This document shows, in pieces, positions 1 to 6,159 of a stretch of DNA of 12,825 nucleotides. A program made the translations under genes and the position numbers. The notes beneath the pieces were generated by a model. That model saw only the letters and a program-made list of their open reading frames with translations. It had not been told where the DNA came from and made no database searches. Within the stretch, counting starts at the first letter, position 1. Each line of letters starts with the position of its first letter. The DNA is from Prevotellaceae bacterium (GTDB lineage Bacteria; Bacteroidota; Bacteroidia; Bacteroidales; Bacteroidaceae), in contig JABZKU010000043.1 of the NCBI GenBank assembly GCA_015257125.1, positions 1 through 12,825 on the forward strand, given 5' to 3'.

Positions 1-167
1 GGGCGGGAAACCGGTGCGGAGGGGGCAGGGGTACTACCGCCGCCGAGGGGTTTCGACGTAGAGGCGGGTACGAACGGACGACGATCGACCACGCAACCGC
101 AATAGGGGCAGTATTCGGCGTGCACCGAGACGGGACGACCGCATTTCTTACAGGGATTAACTTCCAT
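1..167 (-). CDS. Zinc-ribbon protein, N-terminal fragment (cut by window edge)
   Basis: An open frame runs on the minus strand from ATG at 167-165 to the window edge with no stop, giving 55 residues. It starts MEVNPCKKCGRPV and carries two CxxC pairs, C6-x2-C9 and C20-x2-C23, each followed by glycine. This is the usual four-cysteine zinc ribbon found at the N-terminus of many bacterial proteins. After the ribbon the sequence turns to a Pro/Ser/Thr/Gly-rich linker (about residues 34-55), which typically leads to a membrane segment or another domain beyond the edge. The start is supported by the first cysteine pair lying directly after it. No promoter of the type used elsewhere in the window was found for it. 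Zinc binding is inferred from the motif. What the rest of the protein does cannot be seen. Confidence 0.6.
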   Translation of the reverse strand, partial: MEVNPCKKCGRPVSVHAEYCPYCGCVVDRRPFVPASTSKPLGGGSTPAPSAPVSR

Positions 168-636
168 AGGTGGGGAGTAGGTTGCAGAGATGGAGAAGAG
201 GGGGCTTTGGGCGGCAGTGATGTGCAGCTCACACGCTGAAGAAGGGGGCGAGACATCGGGCAACGACCAAGAGCAAACGCGAATTTTTCGCGCCGTAAAG
301 TTAGCCATTTTTTTGTAGACTTGCGGCGTTTGAGCCACATGGTGAGCAAAAAAACGAGTTTTTTTAGGACAAACGCCACCTTCTTCCCTTTGAATGGGAA
401 CAAATTTACCGGAGGGCGGGGACTTTGGACACAACCTCACGGAAACACGCCGAGCAAGAAGAAAAGGGGCAGAAAATAAAAAAGAAACGACGGAAAAAGC
501 GCAACGAAAGCGGGAAGTTGTTTTTGATTGCCGCGATTTTACGGCAAGAAAAAGGGAATCGAAATCCTTAAAACGCGTACTTTAGACGTCTTCAATGTTA
601 ATAAACAATTTAATTCGGTGATTTCTTGGGTTTTGG

Positions 637-668
637 TTTGGACGTAAAATCGAGAATGGCTAATTTCG
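637..668 (+). promoter_or_regulatory. Bacteroidota-type promoter
   Basis: The -33 box TTTG is at 637-640 and the -7 box TAATTTCG at 661-668, separated by 20 nt. The same 20-nt layout is seen upstream of the antiporter, rpsO and HD genes in this window. A transcript would start at about 673-676 and meet the terminator at 710-737. No protein gene follows on this strand for almost 3 kb. Confidence 0.55.
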
Positions 669-672
669 CAAT

Positions 673-737
673 GTGTTTTTCATAGTATTAGATTTAAGGT
701 TAACAAGGTTGGGATACAGTGGTATCCCATTTTTTTT
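673..737 (+). ncRNA. Candidate small RNA of about 60-65 nt
   Basis: This interval runs from the predicted transcription start of the promoter at 637-668 to the end of a strong intrinsic terminator (8-bp stem, eight T). It contains no ORF of useful length. The 5' part (about 673-709) is AT-rich and single-stranded in appearance, with TTAAGGTTAA near its end; the 3' part is the terminator hairpin. That is the layout of a trans-acting small RNA, but it matches no RNA family that I recognise. The start is estimated from the -7 box only. An alternative is that the hairpin simply ends read-through from upstream. Confidence 0.3.
710..737 (+). terminator. Intrinsic terminator
   Basis: Left arm TGGGATAC (710-717), loop AGTG (718-721), right arm GTATCCCA (722-729), then eight T (730-737). 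The stem is a perfect 8 bp. The T-run is on the plus strand only, so it terminates plus-strand transcription. Confidence 0.75.
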
Positions 738-779
738 GCCCCTTGGTCTAAATCCACTTCCCCCTCTCTGATTTTTCGC

Positions 780-810
780 GTCAGTTGTGCGCTTTTCGCA
801 CTGCGCTGAC
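780..810. other. Hairpin of unknown role
   Basis: GTCAG (780-784) pairs with CTGAC (806-810), and GTGCG (787-791) with CGCAC (797-801), around the loop CTTTT. The internal loop is uneven (TT against TGCG). No T-run follows on either strand, so it is not a terminator. Confidence 0.4.
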
Positions 811-928
811 CTCAATGGGCGGAAAGTTGTCTCCTCGTTTTATTCCTCCCTCTCCCTTTTCGGCCGTTTTCTCCCTGTGCGTGGGAGTAGACGGCGTTTT
901 TTCTTTTCTCTGCTGCGGGGGGAGCGAA

Positions 929-959
929 GCGGCACTGCACCTTCGGGCACAGATGCCGC
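929..959. other. Hairpin with TTCG tetraloop
   Basis: GCGGCA (929-934) pairs with TGCCGC (954-959), CTG (935-937) with CAG (950-952), and CC with GG around a TTCG loop (942-945), with an A bulge at 953 and a CA/CA internal loop. A C(UUCG)G tetraloop is an especially stable RNA loop. No T-run follows. It sits just beyond the antiporter terminator. Its role is unknown. Confidence 0.4.
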
Positions 960-981
960 CTACTCGTCGGCCACAGGGCAC

Positions 982-1070
982 AAAAAAACACAGGCGTTTC
1001 CCATCGCTCACCCCGATTTGTCCAACTTTCGAATGAAGTCGGGCGGGAGTTCACGTGGAAACGCCTGTGT
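982..1070 (-). terminator. Long-loop terminator of the antiporter gene
   Basis: A perfect 14-bp inverted repeat, GGAAACGCCTGTGT at 1057-1070 and its complement at 988-1001, encloses 55 nt. On the minus strand the second arm runs straight into seven T (988-982), 32 nt past the antiporter stop codon. The loop itself can fold further (CCCGA/TCGGG and ACTT/AAGT), so the RNA end is a long structured stem rather than a compact hairpin. Placement and T-run make it the terminator of the minus-strand gene at 1102-2454. Confidence 0.65.
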
Positions 1071-1101
1071 GCTGCTGACGGATGTCGCTAAACGGCAGAC
1101 A

Positions 1102-2454
1102 TCAGCTGTATTTGCGCGGATAGCGCAGCAAGATCCCGCCGACGGCCACCACGCCGAGGAGGAAATTGTAGTACAGATGCGGAATAATTTGCAGGGGACT
1201 GAGCGCGGCCAGGCTTGAAGCGAGGAGCAACTGTGCGCCGTAGGGCAACAGCCCCTGCGCCACGCACGAGAAGGTGTCGAGGAGCGAAGCACTCTTGCAT
1301 TTGTTCACCCCGTAGCGCACGGCAATGTCGTTAGAGATGCGGCCGACGCTGAGAATGGCGACCGTATTGTTGGCCGTCACGCAGTTGGTGAGCACCACCA
1401 AGGCCGAAATGGAGGCTTCGGCGCCGCGTTTGCCGCGAATGTGGCGCGTGAGGCGCGAAATGATGAAGTCGATGCCGCCGTTGTGGCGAATCACTTCCAT
1501 CAAACCGCCGGCCAAGAGGGCGATGAGGATGGTTTCGCTCATGCCCGCGACACCTTTCGTCATCGCATTGAACCATCCCGCCGCATCGAAGGCGCCGGTG
1601 CTCATCCCGATGACGCCCGTGAGCACATTGCCCAGCAGTAACACCAACATCACGTCGACGCCGACCATCGCGGCGACCAAAACGGCGAGATAGGGGAGGA
1701 CTTTGATCAAGCTGAAGTCGGGAATCGAAGCCACGTTGTGGCTGCCGGCACCGCTGACGCAGTAAATGGCGAAGCACACCACGGCAGCGGGCAGGGCGAT
1801 GCGGATGTTGGCGCGAAACTTATCGCTGAGTCGCACGCCTTGTGAGCGAGTGGCCACGATGGTGGTGTCGGAAATGAACGAAAGGTTGTCACCAAAAAAC
1901 GCACCGCCCACCACGGCGCCCACCACCATGGGGAGGGCGAGGCCGGAAGACGAGGCCACTCCGGTGGCAACGGGCACCAAAGCCATGACAGTGCCCACGC
2001 TCGTGCCGATGCTCAGCGAGACAAAGCAGGCAGCCAGGAACAATCCGGGCAAAAGCAGCGAGACGGGGAGTGCATGCAGCGTCATGGCGACCGTGGAGTC
2101 GATGGCACCCATCTGTTTCGCCGAGGCGGCAAACGCGCCGGCGAGGATGAAGATCCAAATCATCATCATCAGATTTTTCTCACCCGCTCCGCGGCTGAAC
2201 ACACTCACGCGTTCGGCGATGGGAAGCAGGCCGCGGTGGAGTTCGGGTTCCGCGGGGCGCGTGGCATCGGGGTGATTGGTGATGAAAAGGGCGTAGGCCG
2301 AGGCGACGATAAAGACAATGACGAGCGGCACCTTGTTGAAATCGCCGGCGGCAATCCCCAACACGAGGAAAAGCACGACCATCAACAACAAAGGACTCAC
2401 CGCCAACCATCCGCGCCGCGTCGACACGCGGGGCGTAGAAGAGAATTGCATCAT
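1102..2454 (-). CDS. NhaC-family Na+/H+ antiporter
   Basis: This is an inner-membrane antiporter expected to exchange internal Na+ for external protons. It is 450 aa from the start chosen here. It is hydrophobic throughout, with about 10-12 membrane segments. The best family marker is the stretch GAFFGDNLSFISDTT (residues 184-198), matching the GDNLSxISDTT signature of the NhaC family; SIGTSVGTV (about 148-156) is also typical. The frame stays open to an ATG at 2496, but that ATG overlaps the -7 box of a good promoter (2485-2516), so it would not be in the mRNA. The ATGATG at 2454-2449 is therefore preferred, which leaves a leader of about 25 nt. The gene stands alone between its promoter and the terminator at 982-1070. 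The exact ion preference cannot be read from sequence, and some NhaC relatives exchange organic acids instead. Confidence 0.88.
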   Translation of the reverse strand: MMQFSSTPRVSTRRGWLAVSPLLLMVVLFLVLGIAAGDFNKVPLVIVFIVASAYALFITNHPDATRPAEPELHRGLLPIAERVSVFSRGAGEKNLMMMIWIFILAGAFAASAKQMGAIDSTVAMTLHALPVSLLLPGLFLAACFVSLSIGTSVGTVMALVPVATGVASSSGLALPMVVGAVVGGAFFGDNLSFISDTTIVATRSQGVRLSDKFRANIRIALPAAVVCFAIYCVSGAGSHNVASIPDFSLIKVLPYLAVLVAAMVGVDVMLVLLLGNVLTGVIGMSTGAFDAAGWFNAMTKGVAGMSETILIALLAGGLMEVIRHNGGIDFIISRLTRHIRGKRGAEASISALVVLTNCVTANNTVAILSVGRISNDIAVRYGVNKCKSASLLDTFSCVAQGLLPYGAQLLLASSLAALSPLQIIPHLYYNFLLGVVAVGGILLRYPRKYS

Positions 2455-2484
2455 AAGGGAACGAATCGTTTTTGTTTGTGGCTG

Positions 2485-2516
2485 CGAAGTTACCATTTCC
2501 GCCGCGCACGACCAAG
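2485..2516 (-). promoter_or_regulatory. Promoter of the antiporter gene
   Basis: On the minus strand the -33 box CTTG (2516-2513) is followed by a 20-nt spacer and the -7 box TAACTTCG (2492-2485). Transcription should start at about 2478-2481, upstream of the ATG at 2454 but downstream of the alternative ATG at 2496. Confidence 0.6.
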
Positions 2517-2594
2517 CACGGGAATGGGGGAATGCCTTTACCTTCTGTCAAAGGGGAAATGAACACTCCTATATATTATAAGATCTTCCCACAC

Positions 2595-2639
2595 AAAAAA
2601 CACCGTGACCGCCGTTCGTTACGAACAGCGGTCACGGTG
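2595..2639 (-). terminator. Intrinsic terminator of the RDD gene
   Basis: A perfect 12-bp stem (CACCGTGACCGC at 2601-2612 with its complement at 2628-2639) is topped by a second 5-bp stem GTTCG/CGAAC around a TTA loop. On the minus strand it is followed by six T (2600-2595). It lies 33 nt past the RDD stop codon and isolates the antiporter gene from RDD transcription. Confidence 0.85.
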
Positions 2640-2672
2640 GAGCGAAGCGGGAGCGGGGAGTTGTGCCGAAGA

Positions 2673-3371
2673 TCAGGCGGCGTGGCGGTAGGCGTAGAGC
2701 ACCGCGGAGAGATAGTGCACATCAGTTTCCTCGGGCAGGCGACCGCCGACCACAGACTCGACGCGACGGGCGAAATCGCCGGCGTCGAATGTTTTGCTAT
2801 GCATAGCGGCGGCACCCAAAGCACGCGAGATGAGGGCGGCGCGGCGGGCATCGATGCGATCGATGCGCGAGAAGGTGCGCTCATAGTTGGGCAGGTCATC
2901 GAAAGCGTGCAGCGGAGAGCGGTTGCCGTAGTTCGAACCGCTTTGCGCCACAAACGTGCCGGCGGCCAAATCGCCCCAACGGCGGTGCAACTTCGTGCCG
3001 AAAATCAACAACAACCCGCTGCCGAAACTGCCGAAAACGTCGATCCACAACAGGAAATAGCGCAGGATGAGCGTCCAAACCGTCGGAGCGCTGCCGTCGA
3101 TTTGCACCACGCGCAGCCGAAGACAGAGCTTGCCGATCGTGCGCCCGTTGAAGGTGATTTCTTCGAGGACGGGAAGGAAGAAGAAAAAAAGAGAAAACAG
3201 CGGAATGAACGGATCCAATTCGCGCGTATAGAACGAATAAACCACCAAAGAACTGAGACCCATGACGATTAACACCAAGACAATATCGATGGTGATGGCG
3301 GCAAAACGCTGGAAGAGCGTGGCAGGGAGCAACGAGATGCGGACATTCTCGACAGAAACAAATTCGGGCAT
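2673..3371 (-). CDS. RDD family membrane protein
   Basis: This is a 232-aa protein of the RDD family (PF06271), small multipass membrane proteins of mostly unknown function. The diagnostic residues are R22 (QRFAAITIDI), D29 in the first membrane segment, and D134 in RRWGDLAAGT. The NGRTIGKLCLRLRVV stretch (75-89) is the usual central loop. Membrane segments are at about 26-46, 55-70 and 101-126. A soluble tail of about 90 residues (143-232) is an extension beyond the core domain and has no motif I recognise. The frame is open up to 3458, but family alignment starts at MPEFVSVENVRISL, so 3371 is chosen. The gene is divergent from the SpoIIM-like gene, whose family is its regular neighbour in MoxR/DUF58 clusters, so it is likely part of the same membrane system. 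Confidence 0.85.
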   Translation of the reverse strand: MPEFVSVENVRISLLPATLFQRFAAITIDIVLVLIVMGLSSLVVYSFYTRELDPFIPLFSLFFFFLPVLEEITFNGRTIGKLCLRLRVVQIDGSAPTVWTLILRYFLLWIDVFGSFGSGLLLIFGTKLHRRWGDLAAGTFVAQSGSNYGNRSPLHAFDDLPNYERTFSRIDRIDARRAALISRALGAAAMHSKTFDAGDFARRVESVVGGRLPEETDVHYLSAVLYAYRHAA

Positions 3372-3440
3372 ATCTATTATATAAGATGAGCGGGTACGAA
3401 AACGAGGAACGAAAAACGAAGTTTCACGAACTTTTCGCGA

Positions 3441-3448
3441 CAAAAATA
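3441..3448 (-). promoter_or_regulatory. Probable -7 box of the RDD gene
   Basis: TATTTTTG on the minus strand matches TAnnTTTG and lies 69 nt upstream of the RDD start. No TTG is found at the 20-nt spacing used by the other promoters here, so only the -7 element is supported. Confidence 0.35.
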
Positions 3449-3491
3449 CGCATTTCACTTGTAAATACCCTTATATTGAAAAAAACTTTCT

Positions 3492-3499
3492 TACTTTTG
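3492..3499 (+). promoter_or_regulatory. Probable -7 box of the MoxR-cluster operon
   Basis: TACTTTTG matches TAnnTTTG. A TTG at 3476-3478 is too close (13 nt) to be a normal -33 box. If real, this promoter gives the operon a leader of about 160 nt. It is divergent from the RDD -7 box, with 43 nt between the two boxes. Confidence 0.35.
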
Positions 3500-3662
3500 T
3501 GCCATCGTCTTGACTTAAATCGCTCAACGATCGTCGCACCCGCGGCGCATTTCGAACTTGTATCACAGACGTTGTCGCACCGCCAACTCCACTCAAAGCC
3601 GCTGCACCGCGCAAGCCGCGCCGGGCGATCGACAACCTTCCCCCTTTACTCTGCTCACCTCC

Positions 3663-4625
3663 ATGAGAGAATCAGCCTTTGTCCGACTCAACCGCCAGAA
3701 ATGGCAGTCCTATCAGGAATGGGGTCAAAACATGGGGATGCTCAATCCCGAAGAGATGGCAAAGATCTATCTCGATGTGTCGGCCGACTTGGCTTTTGCC
3801 CAAACGCACTTCGCCGAAAGTCCCGTCACCGACTACCTCGAACGCATCGCCCGCCACTTCCATCAGCATGTCTACGGCCAACGTCCCAACCGCTGGGGCG
3901 AGGTGGTGCGTACGCTCAAGTACGACATCCCGATGGCTTTCTACTATTCGCGGCGCGATCTCCTCGTTTCGCTCACCGTCTTCCTCATTGCCATGGTCGT
4001 GGGCGTCCTCTCGCAGCAAATGGATCCCGACTTTGCCCGCACCGTCCTCGGCGACCGGTATGTGGACATGACGATCCAAAACGTGGCCAACGGCGATCCG
4101 ATGGCGGTCTACAAAGATAAAGACACGGTGTCCATGTTTTGGCACATCTTTCTCAACAATGCCTCGATCGATGCGCGCACCTTCATCGCCGGCCTCTTGG
4201 CGCTGCCGGGCGCGCTGCTCATCATTCTCTACAACGGCGTGATGTTCGGTTGCTTCGAAACCTTTCTCATGCAACAAGGGGCGGTGCTCGAAGCCCTGTT
4301 TGTGGTGAACCTCCACGGCTCGCTCGAGATTCCCACCATCATTCTCTCGGGCGCTTCGGCACTGGCCTTGGGCACGGGCTGGCTCTTCCCGGGACGGCGC
4401 TCGCGTATCGAAGCTTTTCGCCAAGGCGCGCGGCGCGGACTGCTCATGCTCATGGGGGTGCTGCCCCTCACGCTCGTGGCCGCGCTGATCGAAACCTACA
4501 TCACCCGCCACACCGAGGCGCCGCTCGCCCTGCGCGTCTTCTTTGTCTTCGGCGGCCTCCTGTTGGTGAGCTGGCTCACCATTTTCCTTCCTCAAAGACT
4601 CCATCGAAATGGCCACACTCTATAA
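3663..4625 (+). CDS. SpoIIM-like membrane protein (stage II sporulation protein M family)
   Basis: This is a 320-aa membrane protein of the SpoIIM/DUF95 family. SpoIIM itself is part of a peptidoglycan-remodelling complex in sporulating Firmicutes. The members found in non-sporulating bacteria are uncharacterised and usually sit with MoxR and DUF58. A soluble N-terminal part (1-98) begins MRESAFVRLNRQKW, the usual family opening, which fixes the start at 3663 although the frame is open to 3558. Membrane segments are at about 99-118, 174-195, 221-243, 260-282 and 290-311. HGSLEIP (218-224) is the conserved H-G-x-x-E motif of the family. It is the first gene of the operon. Its end overlaps the next gene by 17 nt, which suggests coupled translation. 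The role here is unknown. Confidence 0.87.
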   Translation: MRESAFVRLNRQKWQSYQEWGQNMGMLNPEEMAKIYLDVSADLAFAQTHFAESPVTDYLERIARHFHQHVYGQRPNRWGEVVRTLKYDIPMAFYYSRRDLLVSLTVFLIAMVVGVLSQQMDPDFARTVLGDRYVDMTIQNVANGDPMAVYKDKDTVSMFWHIFLNNASIDARTFIAGLLALPGALLIILYNGVMFGCFETFLMQQGAVLEALFVVNLHGSLEIPTIILSGASALALGTGWLFPGRRSRIEAFRQGARRGLLMLMGVLPLTLVAALIETYITRHTEAPLALRVFFVFGGLLLVSWLTIFLPQRLHRNGHTL

Positions 4626-5460
4626 AGAACGTCCCGGAGGTGCCTTCATCTCCACCGCCCTCCTCTTGCTTTGGCAGCATCGCCGCCGAGTGGTGTTGAA
4701 CATTTGGGCGGTGAGCATCCTCCTCGTGGGCATCGCCACTTGGCTTGGTCACAGCACGATCGGCATCGCCCTCGCCACCCTTTGGATGTGGTGGAGTGTG
4801 AGTGAACAAATCTTGGCCGACGACCAAGCGGGCGCCGAAGCCCTGCGCGAAATCGCGCGCAAACGCGCCGAAAGTGCCCGGCTTATGGAGAAAACACCTC
4901 CGTTTTCGAGCGAAAGTCGTGAAGTTTTCATTCCATCTCGCTTCTCCCTCCCGGGTTTTCGTCATCTGCACCCGGGGCGCATGCTCCTTTCGGCCGTTCC
5001 GCTCGTGCTTTGGTTCTTCTTCAGCGAGGACGAAAACTTCGTTACCCGTATCTGGTTGTTGGTGTTCTGCCCCATGGCCCCTCTGCTCCTCGTGTTGCGT
5101 GCCCTGCCCGGGCGTTCGCTCCTCGGCATGGTGCCGATGCTCTTCACCAACAGCATCCTGCCCGGCCTCTCCGTGCTGTTTTGTTTCGGCATTTGGTGGC
5201 TCACCATCGGAGCTTCGGGGGTGCTGATATCGGTCTTTGACGTATGGAAAAGCATTTCGGATTTTCTGCCCAACAGCTATCTGGAAACCATCCACAATGC
5301 CCTTTCCCAACGCGTCGTTGAGACACTCACCACGATGGGTGCCTACAGTCTCCTGCTCATCCAAGGCACACTCGTGGTGTCGATTTTCACCTATCTGCTC
5401 GGCCACGTGGTCGACTGCAGTGACCATCGCGGACTCAACCGCCGGCTCGACACCTTTTGA
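4609..5460 (+). CDS. Multipass membrane protein of unknown family in the MoxR cluster
   Basis: I do not recognise a named domain in this 283-aa protein. It has about six hydrophobic segments at roughly 29-47, 49-64, 122-138, 146-164, 178-208 and 244-265, in two groups separated by a charged stretch (residues 66-110, rich in Ala, Glu and Arg, possibly helical and cytoplasmic). It has no signal peptide and no obvious catalytic motif. It starts inside the end of the SpoIIM-like gene (17-nt overlap) and is followed 27 nt later by the DUF4129 gene, so it is co-transcribed and probably works in the same membrane complex. A membrane protein in this position is usual for Bacteroidota versions of the cluster as far as I recall. 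The start at 4609 is the only one that keeps MATLYKERPGGAF before the first hydrophobic segment. Confidence 0.8.
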   Translation: MATLYKERPGGAFISTALLLLWQHRRRVVLNIWAVSILLVGIATWLGHSTIGIALATLWMWWSVSEQILADDQAGAEALREIARKRAESARLMEKTPPFSSESREVFIPSRFSLPGFRHLHPGRMLLSAVPLVLWFFFSEDENFVTRIWLLVFCPMAPLLLVLRALPGRSLLGMVPMLFTNSILPGLSVLFCFGIWWLTIGASGVLISVFDVWKSISDFLPNSYLETIHNALSQRVVETLTTMGAYSLLLIQGTLVVSIFTYLLGHVVDCSDHRGLNRRLDTF

Positions 5461-5487
5461 TTCACGCCCCCTACAAACGCTGCCTTC

Positions 5488-6159
5488 ATGCCTTCTTTTC
5501 AACTCAATGATTCCGTCCCCACGCCGGCGCACGACTATGCCGCCGACTTGGCGCGGCTGCTGCAGGTGGAACCGCCCAAACAGCCGGAAGAAACGCCCAA
5601 CCCCTATAAGTATGCCAAATGGGATTGGCTGGATGATGTCATAAAGTATTTTGAACACCACCCCGTGGTGACCCGAGTCGTCTTGATTTCCATCGCCCTT
5701 GCGCTCTTGGTGCTCATTATTTATAAAGCGGGACTCTTCGACTACCTCAAAGAGCGCTTCGCCCTGCGCCGCAAAACGCCCACCTGGGACGAATCGACCG
5801 TAGACACCGACATCTATACTCACGATCTGCCCAACGAACTGCAACAAGCCACCGAAGAAGACGATTTCCCCGAACTGGTGAAACTGCTCTATCTCACGGC
5901 TTTGCGCACCCTCTGCGACCGCGGTTGCCTCGAATGGCTGCCGGCACGCACGCCTTCGGACTATGTGCGCCTGCTCGAAGAGGCCGACGCAGCGGAAACC
6001 CCGGCCATGCGCCGACTCACCCGCCACTATCTCTACGTGTGCTACGGGCACTACGAGGCCGATGCTCCCCTTGTGGGCGAATGCCGCGGACTGCTGGCAC
6101 AAATCGAACAGCAACCCCAAAAAGCGAGCCGACGTGCCGAGAAAGGAGGTGAGCGATGA
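5488..6159 (+). CDS. DUF4129 domain protein, single-pass membrane
   Basis: This is a 223-aa protein with one membrane segment at about 61-81 (VTRVVLISIALALLVLIIYK). The N-terminus (1-60) lies on one side and the C-terminal DUF4129 domain (about 120-210) on the other. The domain is recognised from ELVKLLYLTALRTL (129-142), LPARTPSDY (151-159) and LTRHYLYVCYGHYE (177-190). DUF4129 proteins have no known biochemical activity, but the domain is one of the most constant partners of MoxR, DUF58 and DUF4350, and some longer versions are fused to transglutaminase domains. Its stop overlaps the next start as ATGA, so translation of the two is coupled. The last codons contain a perfect Shine-Dalgarno for the next gene. 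Confidence 0.85.
   Translation: MPSFQLNDSVPTPAHDYAADLARLLQVEPPKQPEETPNPYKYAKWDWLDDVIKYFEHHPVVTRVVLISIALALLVLIIYKAGLFDYLKERFALRRKTPTWDESTVDTDIYTHDLPNELQQATEEDDFPELVKLLYLTALRTLCDRGCLEWLPARTPSDYVRLLEEADAAETPAMRRLTRHYLYVCYGHYEADAPLVGECRGLLAQIEQQPQKASRRAEKGGER
6142..6152 (+). promoter_or_regulatory. Perfect Shine-Dalgarno for the DUF4350 gene
   Basis: AAAGGAGGTGA is fully complementary to the usual 16S rRNA 3' end, with the GGAGG core 6 nt before ATG at 6156. It lies inside the last codons of DUF4129 (Lys-Gly-Gly-Glu). The other starts in the window show no comparable site. For example, rpsO is preceded by an AT-rich leader and MoxR by CACCTGACCTCCT, which is pyrimidine-rich. Confidence 0.7.

Larger units (their letters stand above)
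168..1101. other. Long gene-free stretch with several structured elements
   Basis: No convincing protein gene lies in these 934 bases. Short ORFs exist but have skewed compositions (for example a Lys/Arg-rich one at 394-585) and no recognisable motifs. About 270-740 is clearly more AT-rich than the flanks. Visible elements are a hairpin at 278-292 (CGCGAA-TTT-TTCGCG), a hairpin at 528-547 (TTGCCG/CGGCAA), a promoter at 637-668, a terminator at 710-737, hairpins at 780-810 and 929-959, and the terminator of the antiporter gene at 982-1070. I looked for tmRNA, SRP RNA and tRNA signatures and recognised none. Confidence 0.6.

Noticed and set aside
401..435. Possible minus-strand promoter (TAAATTTG at 408-401) for the zinc-ribbon gene
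   Set aside because: The -7 box fits, but the only TTG-like box (GTTG at 435-432) needs a 23-nt spacer, unlike the others, and the leader would exceed 220 nt.
394..585. 63-codon plus-strand ORF rich in Lys, Arg and Glu
   Set aside because: Its composition reflects A-rich DNA. It has no motif, no promoter of the window's type upstream, and no partner gene.
787..1218. 143-codon plus-strand ORF in the gene-free region
   Set aside because: It runs through two hairpins and the antiporter terminator and overlaps the end of the antiporter gene. Its protein sequence has no recognisable feature.
3533..3579. Direct repeat GTCGCACC in the operon leader
   Set aside because: It is only 8 bp in two copies with no further similarity around it, which is within chance for this region.
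4576..6120. Long minus-strand ORF (514 codons) opposite the membrane genes
   Set aside because: It has the same shadow pattern: biased composition, no motif, and an opposite strand that encodes well-formed membrane proteins with overlapping starts and stops.
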